Source of the DNA: Paraburkholderia unamae
GTDB taxonomy: Bacteria; Pseudomonadota; Gammaproteobacteria; Burkholderiales; Burkholderiaceae
Reading direction: 5' to 3'
NCBI RefSeq assembly: GCF_003268775.1
Contig: NZ_QLSU01000050.1
Location: forward strand, 1-56,407
Length of the DNA stretch: 56,407 nt
Below the pieces are notes generated by a model. It made no database searches. It saw only the letters and a list, made by a program, of their open reading frames with translations, and had not been told where the DNA came from. The translations under genes were made by a program, and so were the position numbers. Positions 15,909 through 24,040 of this stretch are shown in pieces (position 1 is the first letter of the stretch; the number at the start of each line of letters is the position of its first letter).

Positions 15909-17234
15909 ATGGGCCGCAAATCGCATTCGAGCGCGCTTTCGATCTGGGCCAACGGCGAGCGTGTGGGCACATGGGGCGTGACGGCCGCCGGCGACACGGA
16001 ACTGCGCTACGACGACGCCTGGAAGCGCTCGGCCGTGGGCCGGCCGCTCTCGCTCTCGCTGCCGTTCGGCATCGGCGACGTGCCGCTGCGTGGCGAGCGC
16101 GTCCACCATTACTTCGACAACCTCCTGCCCGACAGCCCGCAAATCCGCCGCCGCATCGCGACGCGCTTTCGCACGGATACGCTGGAGGCCTTCGACCTGC
16201 TCAAGGCGATCGGGCGCGATTGCGTGGGCGCGGTGCAACTGCTCGGCGAGGACGAAGCGCCGGGGCGTATCGACCGCATCGAAGGCGCACCGCTGAGCGA
16301 AGCCGCCGTCGAGCGGCTGCTGCTCGAAACGGCGGGGGCATTGCCGGGCGGTGCGGAGGAGAGCGACGAACTGCGTATTTCGCTTGCGGGCGCGCAGGAG
16401 AAAACGGCGCTGCTGCGCCACCGCGGCAAATGGCTGCTGCCGCGCGGCGCCACGCCCACCACGCACATTCTCAAGCTGCCGCTGGGGTTGATCGGCCATC
16501 GCAAGGTGGACTTCAATACGTCGGTAGAAAACGAATGGCTTTGCCTGGCACTGCTGAGAGCCTACGGGCTGCCAGCGTCGCAGGCGCAGATCATGACGTT
16601 CGGCGCGCAGAAAGTGCTGTGCGTGGAGCGCTTCGATCGCACGCTCTCGCGCGGCGGCGCACTTCTGCGCCTGCCGCAGGAGGACTTCTGCCAGGCGCTC
16701 GGCGTGCCGCCGCACCGCAAGTACGAGGCGCACGGCGGCCCCGGCGTGCGCGAGATCGCGGGGCTGTTGCGCCAGTCGCAGCACTCGCGCGAAGACATCG
16801 AAACCTTTCTCGCAGCGCAAATCGTTTTCTGGATGCTCGCCGCGCCGGACGGCCACGCGAAGAACTTCAGCATTCGCCTGCTGCCTGCCGGGCGCTTCCA
16901 GCTCACGCCGCTCTACGACGTGATGTCGATCTGGCCCGTGGAGGGCGACGGCGGCAACCAGTGGTCGTGGCACAAGGCGTCGCTTGCGATGGCGGTGTGG
17001 GGCAAGGCGCGCCACTACCGCATGCGCGACGTGAAGCGCGCGCATTTCGACGCCACCGCGCGGCTGTGCCATTACGGACCCGATGCGGCGCCGCTCGTCG
17101 AGCGCGTGCTCGAACGCACGCCGCACGCAATCGAAGCGGTGGCGTCCGCGTTGCCCGAAGGCTTTCCCGGGCGCGTGGCCGAACGGCTCTTCGACGGCTT
17201 GCGTTTTTCGGCGGAGCGGCTCGCGGCGCAGTGA
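15909..17234 (+). CDS. hipA: HipA-type serine/threonine kinase toxin
   Basis: The 441-residue protein has the N-terminal HipA subdomain (WANGERVGTWG, then RPLSLSLPFG and VHHYFDNLLPDS) and the kinase core: a phosphate-binding-type loop SLAGAQEKTALL near residue 160, THILKLPLG near 190, and the catalytic DGHAKNFSIRLL near 316 with a metal-binding Asp in LYDVMS near 340. HipA kinases phosphorylate glutamyl-tRNA synthetase or other targets and cause dormancy; the target here is unknown. ATG 15909 was used; GTG 15903 would overlap the hipB stop and is possible. The key Asp residues are present, so the toxin is probably active. Confidence 0.9.
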   Translation: MGRKSHSSALSIWANGERVGTWGVTAAGDTELRYDDAWKRSAVGRPLSLSLPFGIGDVPLRGERVHHYFDNLLPDSPQIRRRIATRFRTDTLEAFDLLKAIGRDCVGAVQLLGEDEAPGRIDRIEGAPLSEAAVERLLLETAGALPGGAEESDELRISLAGAQEKTALLRHRGKWLLPRGATPTTHILKLPLGLIGHRKVDFNTSVENEWLCLALLRAYGLPASQAQIMTFGAQKVLCVERFDRTLSRGGALLRLPQEDFCQALGVPPHRKYEAHGGPGVREIAGLLRQSQHSREDIETFLAAQIVFWMLAAPDGHAKNFSIRLLPAGRFQLTPLYDVMSIWPVEGDGGNQWSWHKASLAMAVWGKARHYRMRDVKRAHFDATARLCHYGPDAAPLVERVLERTPHAIEAVASALPEGFPGRVAERLFDGLRFSAERLAAQ

Positions 17235-17303
17235 TGGTGCGAGCCCGGCCCGATGGCCCGATGGCCCTATGGCCCGGCGGCTTGATGGTCCGGGCGGCGC
17301 GGC

Positions 17304-18770
17304 TCAGCGCACGCAGGCGGCAAGACGCGCGATGGCGGCGTCAATGCGATGGGCTTCGATCATGCCGAAGCCGAAAGCGAGGCCTTCCAGCGCGGTGCGC
17401 GGTTCACAGGCGAATCCGGCCAGCGTTTGCACACGGATTCCCGCCTGCAACGCGGCGGCACAAAGCGTTTCCCCATCCACGGGCGCACAAAGCCCGGCCG
17501 CGAGATGCAGGCCCGCGGCGGGCGCAACGGGCCGGATCAACGCGGCGCAATGGCGCGCGAGCGCGTCGAGCAGCGCGTCGCGGCGCGCGCGGTACTGCCC
17601 GCGCATCTTGCGGATGTGCCGCACCAGATGCCCTTCGCGCATGAAGGCCGCGAGCGTGTCCTGAGCGAGCAGATTGCCGTGCCAGTCGGCGCACTGCCGC
17701 GCGGCGGCGAGCGCGTCGCGCGCCCAGTCCGGCGCGACCACATAACCCATGCGCAGCCCCGGAAACAGGCACTTCGAAAACGTGCCGACATAGCAAACGC
17801 ACGCGTCGCGGTCGAGTGTTTGCAGCGCGTCGAGCGGGCGGTCGTCGTGACGGAACTCGCCGTCATAGTCGTCTTCGATCACGACGGCGCCGTGCTGGCG
17901 GGCGAATGCGAGCAGGGCGCTGCGCCGCGCCGACGACATCGGGACACCTAACGGAAACTGGTGGGAGGGCGTCACGCAGATCACGCGTGCGTCGTGCGGC
18001 AAGGCGTCGACGACGATGCCTTCGGCGTCCACGGGCACGCCCGCCATGCGCGCGCCTGCCAGCGCAAACGCGCGGCGCAGCGGCGGGTAGCCGGGATCTT
18101 CCACCGCCACCACGGTCTTGCCCGGCGTGACGAGCACGCGGGCGAGCAGATCGAACGCCTGCTGCGCGCCGGAAGTCACGACGACATCGCGCGCCTCGCA
18201 GGCCACCGCGCGCGCATAAGAAACGTGGTGCGCGATCGCCTCGCGCAACCCGGCGCGGCCTTGCGCTTGAGCGTACGTCGCCGGAGCCTTCGAAAGCCCG
18301 CGCAGTGCACGCGCCGAAAGACGCCGCCAGATGTCGAAGGCAAACGCGCGCTTGTCGGGCAAACCGAGGATGAAGTCGTATTCGAAGTTCGCGCCGGGAT
18401 CGAGCCGCACCAGCGCGGGCGGCGTGCGCCAGCGCGCGTTCAGGCGCGCGTCGCCGCTCGTGGCGGCTGCTCGCACGGCGACTGCGCGAGCCGATGCCGC
18501 GCCAGGCGCCGCGACATCGGCAACATAGGTGCCGCCGCCTGGCCGCGTGACGACATAGCCTTCCGAGAGCAGCAGATCGTAGGCGGCGAGCACGGTGTTG
18601 CGCGCGACGCCGCAGGCGAGAGCGAGCCTGCGGCTGGACGGCAGGCGCAGCCCAGGCGCGAAGCGCCCTTCGACGATGGCCGCGCGCAACTGGCGATGCA
18701 GGGCGCGCAATACCTCGCGCGAACCGCGCTCCGGCAGGGCGATTTCGAGCTGCAAAACTGGTTCCATCAT
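17304..18770 (-). CDS. MocR-type regulator (GntR helix-turn-helix fused to aminotransferase domain)
   Basis: The 488-residue fusion has an N-terminal GntR winged helix (about residues 12-80; LPSSRRLALACGVARNTVLAAYDLLLSEGYVVTRPGGGTYV) and a class I aminotransferase-like domain (about 110-485). The PLP-binding Lys lies in YVGTFSKCLFPGLRMGYV near residue 335, and DYDGEFRHD is near 302. MocR proteins use PLP or PLP adducts as signals (PdxR, GabR, TauR). It is divergent from the haloalkane dehalogenase across 80 bases. No vitamin B6 or GABA gene is adjacent, so the regulon is uncertain. Confidence 0.88.
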   Translation of the reverse strand: MMEPVLQLEIALPERGSREVLRALHRQLRAAIVEGRFAPGLRLPSSRRLALACGVARNTVLAAYDLLLSEGYVVTRPGGGTYVADVAAPGAASARAVAVRAAATSGDARLNARWRTPPALVRLDPGANFEYDFILGLPDKRAFAFDIWRRLSARALRGLSKAPATYAQAQGRAGLREAIAHHVSYARAVACEARDVVVTSGAQQAFDLLARVLVTPGKTVVAVEDPGYPPLRRAFALAGARMAGVPVDAEGIVVDALPHDARVICVTPSHQFPLGVPMSSARRSALLAFARQHGAVVIEDDYDGEFRHDDRPLDALQTLDRDACVCYVGTFSKCLFPGLRMGYVVAPDWARDALAAARQCADWHGNLLAQDTLAAFMREGHLVRHIRKMRGQYRARRDALLDALARHCAALIRPVAPAAGLHLAAGLCAPVDGETLCAAALQAGIRVQTLAGFACEPRTALEGLAFGFGMIEAHRIDAAIARLAACVR

Positions 18771-18775
18771 CTTTG

Positions 18776-18785
18776 CCAGATCTGG
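18776..18785. promoter_or_regulatory. 10-bp perfect palindrome before the MocR start
   Basis: CCAGATCTGG lies five bases upstream of the MocR start codon, in the short region shared with the dehalogenase gene. It may be an autoregulatory half of a MocR site, but short palindromes arise easily by chance. Confidence 0.3.
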
Positions 18786-18850
18786 TCCTGTTCCTGGGCC
18801 GCTTCCGATTCTAGCATCGGCTCACCATCCCTCCAGACAGGAGCCGCGCC

Positions 18851-19756
18851 ATGACTTCCACCGCAACGCCAGCCGTGCAAACGGCGCATGTCAGCCCCAA
18901 CGACCCGCATCCGCGCGCCCGCGCCACCATTGCGGGCGGCACGATGGCCTACGTCGACACCGGCACGGGCGAGGCGGTCGTGCTGCTGCATGGCAACCCC
19001 ACCTCGTCGCGTCTGTGGCGCAATGTCATTCCCCATTTGAGCGACGCGTATCGCTGCCTCGCCCCCGACCTCATGGGCATGGGCGATTCGAGCGCCACGC
19101 CGGGCGGCGCATGCCGCTTCACCGATCATGCGCGCTATCTCGACGCGTGGTTCGACGCCGTGCTGCCAGCCGGGCGCGTCACGCTGGTATTGCACGACTG
19201 GGGCTCGGCGCTGGGCTTTAACTGGGCACGCCGCCATCCTCAGCGCGTGAATGCGATCGCCTATATGGAGGCCATCGTGCAACCGCGCCGCTGGAGCGAT
19301 TTCCCGCCCGAGCGCGCAGCGCTCTTTCGTGCGCTGCGCGGGGAGGAGGGCGAGCGCCTCGTGCGGGAAGAAAACTTCTTCGTGGAAACGGTGCTGCCGC
19401 ATAGCGTGCTGCGGGCGTTGAGCGCCGAGGAAATGGACGCATGGCGCAAGCCGTTCACCTCGCGCGAATCGCGCATGACGACGCTCGTCTGGGCGCGCGA
19501 ACTGCCGATAGAAGGCGAGCCAGCCGACGTTGCACATGCCGTTCAGGCTTACGGCGCCTGGCTTGCGTCGAGCGCCATGCCGAAGCTGCTGATTCGCGCG
19601 GAACCCGGCGCGTTGCTCACGGGGCGCGCGCTCGATTTTTGCCGCACCTGGCCGAACCAGCGTGAGACGACGGTGGCGGGCATCCACTATGTTCAGGAAG
19701 ATTCGCCGCATGAGATCGGCGTGGCGGTGCGCGGCTTTCTCGATGCATTGGCGTAA
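18851..19756 (+). CDS. dhaA: Haloalkane dehalogenase (HLD-II type)
   Basis: This 301-residue alpha/beta hydrolase carries the complete haloalkane dehalogenase machinery. The nucleophile is Asp116 in VLHDWGSALGF, the acid Glu140 in MEAIVQP and the base His279 in IHYVQEDSP. Asn49 (HGNPTSSRLWRN) and Trp117 are the halide-binding pair of subfamily II (DhaA, LinB, DbjA). These enzymes turn haloalkanes into alcohol and halide without cofactors. The N-terminal 25 residues are extended relative to some family members and show no clear signal peptide. Divergent MocR control is possible; no haloalcohol or haloacid gene is nearby. Confidence 0.88.
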   Translation: MTSTATPAVQTAHVSPNDPHPRARATIAGGTMAYVDTGTGEAVVLLHGNPTSSRLWRNVIPHLSDAYRCLAPDLMGMGDSSATPGGACRFTDHARYLDAWFDAVLPAGRVTLVLHDWGSALGFNWARRHPQRVNAIAYMEAIVQPRRWSDFPPERAALFRALRGEEGERLVREENFFVETVLPHSVLRALSAEEMDAWRKPFTSRESRMTTLVWARELPIEGEPADVAHAVQAYGAWLASSAMPKLLIRAEPGALLTGRALDFCRTWPNQRETTVAGIHYVQEDSPHEIGVAVRGFLDALA

Positions 19757-19842
19757 GCGCGCATGGAGGTCAGGTCGCGCTCAATACGATAAGGATTCCG
19801 AATCAAATGGAAGTTTGATGCCCGCGCAACTATGCCTTAAGA

Positions 19843-19857
19843 GTATGGAATCGATAC
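19843..19857. promoter_or_regulatory. Candidate LysR-type box upstream of the AAHS transporter
   Basis: GTAT-N7-ATAC (a T-N11-A inverted repeat) lies about 150 bases before the transporter ATG. It is the reverse arrangement of the BenM/CatM consensus ATAC-N7-GTAT, so assignment to the nearby CatR-type protein is speculative. Confidence 0.3.
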
Positions 19858-20004
19858 CTATTCGGTGTTGGACAGAGTGAAATGCCTGGTTCTATCCTTG
19901 GACGACCCTCGCTCAGTGTCAGCGTGCAGTAAGGCTCGCCTGATTCCTAAAACAATAGATACCACGCATTCGCCAGAGCGCGTGGCGTTTGGAGACTTTT
20001 CGTC

Positions 20005-21351
20005 ATGACTCACCCGTCCGTCCGGTCGATTCCGGCGCTCATCGACAGAGAACGGCTTGGCGCGTTCCAGTGGCGCGTGCTCGCGCTCTGCGTCCTGATC
20101 GCGCTGCTCGACGGCTTCGATACGCAGGCGATTGCCTTTACCGGTCCCGCCATTCTCGCCGCGTTCAAGCTGCCCGCCGGTGCGCTCGCGCCGATCCTGA
20201 CCGCCGGGATCATCGGCATGACGGTGGGCGCGATGACGCTGGGCCTGGTTGGCGACCGCATTGGCCGTCGGCCTGCGCTCATGATCGGCCTTGCGATCTT
20301 TGGCTGCGCGACGCTGGCCACGGCCTGGGCGACGGATCCCCAGCTCATTCTGGTGCTGCGCTTCATTGCCGGGCTCGGCATGGGCGGTTGCACGCCCGTG
20401 CTGCTCGCGCTGGCCGCCGAATACGGTCCGGCGCGTCAGCGTGGCGCCATCATGACGGGCGTGCTGCTCGGTTTGCCCGCGGGCGCGATGCTCGGCGGTC
20501 TGCTTGCCGCGCGCATGCTGCCCGTGATCGGCTGGCAGGGCATTTTCGTGGTGGGCGGCGGCGTGCCGCTGGCCGTGCTCGTGCTCGCCGCATTCCTGCT
20601 GCCCGAGTCGCTCTATTTTCAGGCGTCGCGCGGCGACGCGCGCGGGCAGCAATACGTGCACAAGACGCTCTCGAAGATCGTCTCGCAGCCGCTGCCGGCC
20701 GACGCCCGCTTCACCGTGCCCGAGGAGGCGGTGGCCAAGGCGAGCGTGGGCGCGCTGTTCCGCGAAGGCTACGCAGGCAAGACGATCGCCATCTGGGTCG
20801 TGTATCTGCTCAACTGGGTGGCGTGGTTCATGCTGCTTTCGTGGCTGCCCACGGTCCTCAAATCGGCGGGGCTGCCCGCCGCACAGGCGCCGCTCGGCAC
20901 CGTGATCGTCAATGCCGTGTTCATCGTGTGCGCAATTCCGCTTTCGTTCGTTCTGCCGCGCATGAACACGCGCAATCTGCTTGGCGCGATGTTCGCATGC
21001 GGCATCGTGATCGCGCTCGGCCTGAGCTACGCGGGCACGAACTGGGCGCTCGTCTTTGCGCTCGCGGGCGCAGCGGGCTTTGGCATCGGCGGGCAGCAGA
21101 TCGCGCTGAACTACCTGATCGTGGGCGCCTATCCGACCGCGCTGCGCGCCACCGCCACGGGCTGGGCGATCGGCATGGGCCGTGCGGGTGCGATTGCCGG
21201 GTCGGCCATCGGCGGCACGTTCCTCGCGTGGGGCGGCGCATCGGGCTTCTTCCTCGCGCTGGCTGTGCCGCTCGCGGGGGCCGCGCTCGCCGTGTTCAGC
21301 CTGCGTCTCGACCCGGTGAGGGGAGACGTCGCGCTTTCGTCGGGCCACTAA
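20005..21351 (+). CDS. benK: Aromatic acid:H+ symporter, MFS AAHS family (BenK-like)
   Basis: The 448-residue protein has twelve predicted membrane segments and the AAHS hallmarks: LDGFDTQAIAFTGPAI in helix 1 with the charged DGFD motif, and the loop 2-3 motif GLVGDRIGRRPALM near residue 85. Members import benzoate, 4-hydroxybenzoate, protocatechuate or muconate by proton symport. Its place next to the cat-ben genes favours benzoate or cis,cis-muconate, but the sequence does not settle this. It converges with the catR-type gene at a strong bidirectional terminator and is not in the catB operon. Confidence 0.87.
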   Translation: MTHPSVRSIPALIDRERLGAFQWRVLALCVLIALLDGFDTQAIAFTGPAILAAFKLPAGALAPILTAGIIGMTVGAMTLGLVGDRIGRRPALMIGLAIFGCATLATAWATDPQLILVLRFIAGLGMGGCTPVLLALAAEYGPARQRGAIMTGVLLGLPAGAMLGGLLAARMLPVIGWQGIFVVGGGVPLAVLVLAAFLLPESLYFQASRGDARGQQYVHKTLSKIVSQPLPADARFTVPEEAVAKASVGALFREGYAGKTIAIWVVYLLNWVAWFMLLSWLPTVLKSAGLPAAQAPLGTVIVNAVFIVCAIPLSFVLPRMNTRNLLGAMFACGIVIALGLSYAGTNWALVFALAGAAGFGIGGQQIALNYLIVGAYPTALRATATGWAIGMGRAGAIAGSAIGGTFLAWGGASGFFLALAVPLAGAALAVFSLRLDPVRGDVALSSGH

Positions 21352-21387
21352 GCTTTAACGCTTTAGTGCGCATGACCTGTCGTTTGT

Positions 21388-21415
21388 CGTGACGATGTCG
21401 CAAGACATCGTCACG
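21388..21415. terminator. Bidirectional hairpin between the AAHS gene and catR
   Basis: A perfect 12-bp stem (CGTGACGATGTC with its complement) closed by a GCAA tetraloop lies between the two convergent stop codons, 36 bases after one and 13 before the other. The stable GNRA loop and position make it a likely shared transcription end, although the T runs are weak. Confidence 0.75.
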
Positions 21416-21428
21416 TTGCGAACCAGTT

Positions 21429-22349
21429 TCACGGCTTCTTTTTCTTCGCCGGTAGCCACAACTGCGGCTCGGCATACATCTCCTTGACCAGTTGCTTGAC
21501 CAGGTCGATATAGGCCGAATTGTCGTTGACGCGATGATTCAGGATGATCGGCGAAGTCGCGTGGTCGCTGTCGATCAGGCGGTAGTGCACGTCCTGGCGG
21601 ATTTGCCGCGCCGACGCCGGAATCACGCACACGCCGAACTCGGCCGCCACCAGCCCCAGCGCGGTCTGGATTTCGCGCACTTCGAGCACTTCCCCAGGCT
21701 GCACGCCGTCGCCGTGCAAGACGCTCAATACCTGATCGGCGAAACCGGGGCGCGGCTCCTTCGGATAAACAATCAGCTTTTGTCCCGCCAGTTCCTCGAT
21801 GGGAATCGGCGTCGACTCCTTCGCCATGGGGGAGCCGACCGGCACCACCACGGCGAGCGGCTCCTCGCGCAGCACGATACCCGCCACGTTCGGGTCGCTG
21901 TGGCGCACGCGGCCGAAACCGATGTCGATACGGCCCTCCTTGAGCGCCTGAATCTGCTGCACCGACATGAGCTCGACCATCTGGATGTCGAGTTCCGGGG
22001 CATGCTCGCGCAGCTTGCGCATCAACGTCGGCAGTCCTGAATACAGCACCGAGGCGACAAAACCGATCGAAAGCACCGTGCGCTGGTGCAGTCCCACATG
22101 CTTCGCAGCCGTTTGCATTTGCTCGACGCGCCCGAGTATCTGCATGGCCTGCTCGTAGACCAGGCGGCCCGCGTCGGTCGTGCGCACGGGGCGCGTGTTG
22201 CGAATCAGCAGAGGCACGCCAATTTCCTGTTCGAGCAATTGAATTTGCCGGCTCAGTGGCGGTTGCGCGATGCGCAGTTGCTCGGCGGCGCGAGTGAAAT
22301 TGCGCTCGCGGACAACGGCAACGAAGTAACGAAGCTGGCGAAGGTCCAT
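21429..22349 (-). CDS. catR: LysR-family regulator, CatR/BenM type
   Basis: The 306-residue protein begins MDLRQLRYFVAVVRERNFTRAAEQLRIAQPPLSRQIQLLEQEIG, the CatR/BenM/CatM-type winged helix, and continues into the effector-binding domain (about 90-290). Such proteins activate cat and ben genes in response to cis,cis-muconate and sometimes benzoate. The start at 22349 matches the family; the open frame extends to 22418 but those codons overlap one of the boxes described below. It is divergent from catB across 194 bases with two T-N11-A boxes. It is the only regulator in the cat-ben region and may control all of it. Confidence 0.87.
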   Translation of the reverse strand: MDLRQLRYFVAVVRERNFTRAAEQLRIAQPPLSRQIQLLEQEIGVPLLIRNTRPVRTTDAGRLVYEQAMQILGRVEQMQTAAKHVGLHQRTVLSIGFVASVLYSGLPTLMRKLREHAPELDIQMVELMSVQQIQALKEGRIDIGFGRVRHSDPNVAGIVLREEPLAVVVPVGSPMAKESTPIPIEELAGQKLIVYPKEPRPGFADQVLSVLHGDGVQPGEVLEVREIQTALGLVAAEFGVCVIPASARQIRQDVHYRLIDSDHATSPIILNHRVNDNSAYIDLVKQLVKEMYAEPQLWLPAKKKKP

Positions 22350-22381
22350 GTTCCGGTCCCAATAGAAACGACAAAATCTTG

Positions 22382-22396
22382 ATACTTGGAGAATAT
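22382..22396. promoter_or_regulatory. LysR box 1 between catR and catB
   Basis: ATAC-N7-ATAT matches the BenM/CatM consensus ATAC-N7-GTAT with one mismatch. It lies 33 bases from the catR start codon, a position fitting an autoregulatory site. Confidence 0.5.
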
Positions 22397-22442
22397 GATG
22401 CGCCGCAATATCGGTCAATTCATAGGCGCTTGCGCTGCTTCC

Positions 22443-22457
22443 ATATTATAAAGGTAT
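22443..22457. promoter_or_regulatory. LysR box 2 upstream of catB
   Basis: ATAT-N7-GTAT (one mismatch to ATAC-N7-GTAT) is embedded in a perfect 7-bp inverted repeat TTCCATA-N9-TATGGAA at 22439-22461. It lies 86 bases before the catB ATG, the expected place for a CatR/BenM activation site. Confidence 0.65.
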
Positions 22458-22543
22458 GGAAGTGGACACAAATAGTATTGGACTGCCCGAATGGCCGACG
22501 TGTATAAAACCACCATATCTTCTTTACTCACGCAGCATTCGAC

Positions 22544-23680
22544 ATGACCACCGTAACGATCGATCGCATCGAAACCCGGCTTGTAGATTTGCCGACGATT
22601 CGCCCTCACAAGCTCTCCGTCGCGACGATGTACGGGCAAACCCTGATGCTGGTGAAGGTGTATTGCAGCGACGGCGTCGTCGGCATTGGTGAAGGCACGA
22701 CGATTGCCGGCATGGCCTACGGCCCGGAAAGCCCCGAGGCCATGAAGCTTGCGATCGACGCGTACTTCGCCCCGGCGATGATTGGCAAGGACGCCACGCA
22801 AATTCAGGCGCTCATGGCGCATCTGGGCAAGCTGGTCAAGGTCAATCATTTCGCCAAGTGCGCCGTGGAAACCGCGCTGCTCGACGCCCAGGGCAAACGC
22901 CTTGGCGTGCCGGTGAGCGAACTGCTGGGCGGCCGCCGCCGCGAGCGCCTGCCGGTTGCGTGGACGCTCGCCTCGGGCGACACGGCGAAGGACATTGCCG
23001 AAGCGGAATCGATGCTCGAGGTGCGCCGCCACAAGATCTTCAAGCTGAAGATCGGCGCGAAGGAACTCAAGACCGATATTCGCCACGTAGCCGAAATCAA
23101 GAAGGCCGTGGGTGAGCGCGCCGCGGTGCGGGTGGACGTCAACATGGCCTGGAGCGAGACGCAGGCCGCCTGGGCGATCCCGGCGCTGGCCGACGCGGGC
23201 TGCGAACTGGTGGAGCAGCCGGTGGCGTCCGCCGCCGCGCTTGCGCGCCTCATGCGCCGTTTCCCCGTGGCGCTGATGGCCGACGAAATCCTCCAGGGCC
23301 CGGACAGCGCGTTCGAAATCGCGAAGAACGCGGGCGCCGACGTGTTCGCCATCAAGATCGAGCAAAGCGGTGGCCTGTTCGCCGCGCAACGCGTGGCCGC
23401 GATTGCCGACGCCGCAGGGATCGAACTCTACGGCGGCACGATGCTGGAGGGCGCGTTCAGCACGATCGCCTCCGCGCATCTGTTCGCGAGTTTCGCCAAC
23501 CTGCAATGGGGCACCGAACTGTTCGGGCCGCTCCTGATCACCGAGGAAATTCTGACCACGCCGCTCGATTACAGCGATTTCGAACTGACCGTGCCGAACG
23601 GCCCCGGCCTGGGAATCGAACTGGACGAAGCGAAGGTGAAGCGTTTCACCCGCGATGGTCTGATGAAGGTAACGAAGTAA
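22544..23680 (+). CDS. catB: Muconate cycloisomerase
   Basis: CatB converts cis,cis-muconate to muconolactone. The 378-residue enolase-superfamily enzyme has the acid/base KLK motif at residues 167-169 (HKIFKLKIG) and metal ligands Asp198 (RVDVNMAW), Glu224 (LVEQPV) and the Asp-Glu pair at 247-248 (MADEIL), followed by IKIEQSGG. Length and residue numbering match proteobacterial CatB. It is the first gene of the catBCA-benABCDE unit; catC follows after 35 bases. Chloromuconate cycloisomerases share the fold, but catCA next to it supports the unchlorinated pathway. Confidence 0.93.
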   Translation: MTTVTIDRIETRLVDLPTIRPHKLSVATMYGQTLMLVKVYCSDGVVGIGEGTTIAGMAYGPESPEAMKLAIDAYFAPAMIGKDATQIQALMAHLGKLVKVNHFAKCAVETALLDAQGKRLGVPVSELLGGRRRERLPVAWTLASGDTAKDIAEAESMLEVRRHKIFKLKIGAKELKTDIRHVAEIKKAVGERAAVRVDVNMAWSETQAAWAIPALADAGCELVEQPVASAAALARLMRRFPVALMADEILQGPDSAFEIAKNAGADVFAIKIEQSGGLFAAQRVAAIADAAGIELYGGTMLEGAFSTIASAHLFASFANLQWGTELFGPLLITEEILTTPLDYSDFELTVPNGPGLGIELDEAKVKRFTRDGLMKVTK

Positions 23681-23715
23681 TCCGCACACCGCCAGGACAC
23701 TAAAGGACGTTGACG

Positions 23716-24006
23716 ATGCTTTTCCACGTACGAATGGATGTGAATATCCCGCTCGACATGCCCGCCGATGTCGCCAATGAAATCAAGGCGCGCGAGAAGG
23801 CGTATTCACAGGATCTGCAACGCAGCGGCAAGTGGCGTCATATCTGGCGTCTTGCGGGCGAGTATGCGAACTACAGCATTTTCGATGTGGAGAGCAATGC
23901 GGAGCTGCACGACATTCTGACCGCGTTGCCGCTCTTTCCGTACATGAAAATTTCGGTCACGCCGTTGTGTCGTCACCCGTCGTCGATTCGGGACAGCGAC
24001 GCCTGA
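23716..24006 (+). CDS. catC: Muconolactone delta-isomerase
   Basis: The 96-residue protein is the small CatC isomerase that converts muconolactone to 3-oxoadipate enol-lactone and forms a ring-shaped decamer. Family features are MLFHVRMDVNIPLDMP at the N terminus, a central KWRHIWRLAGEYANYSIFDV and PLFPYMKISVTPLCRHPSS near the end. The ATG at 23716 is preceded by AAGGACG; a TTG two codons earlier is less likely. It sits between catB and catA in a tight operon. Confidence 0.94.
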   Translation: MLFHVRMDVNIPLDMPADVANEIKAREKAYSQDLQRSGKWRHIWRLAGEYANYSIFDVESNAELHDILTALPLFPYMKISVTPLCRHPSSIRDSDA

Positions 24007-24040
24007 ACTCACTTCCCCTCAATACAAGGAGACAGTCATC

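Noticed and set aside
17243..17292. Repeated GATGGCCC units, considered as a CRISPR-like or tandem array
   Set aside because: Only a few short imperfect copies without spacers; simple low-complexity sequence between convergent genes.
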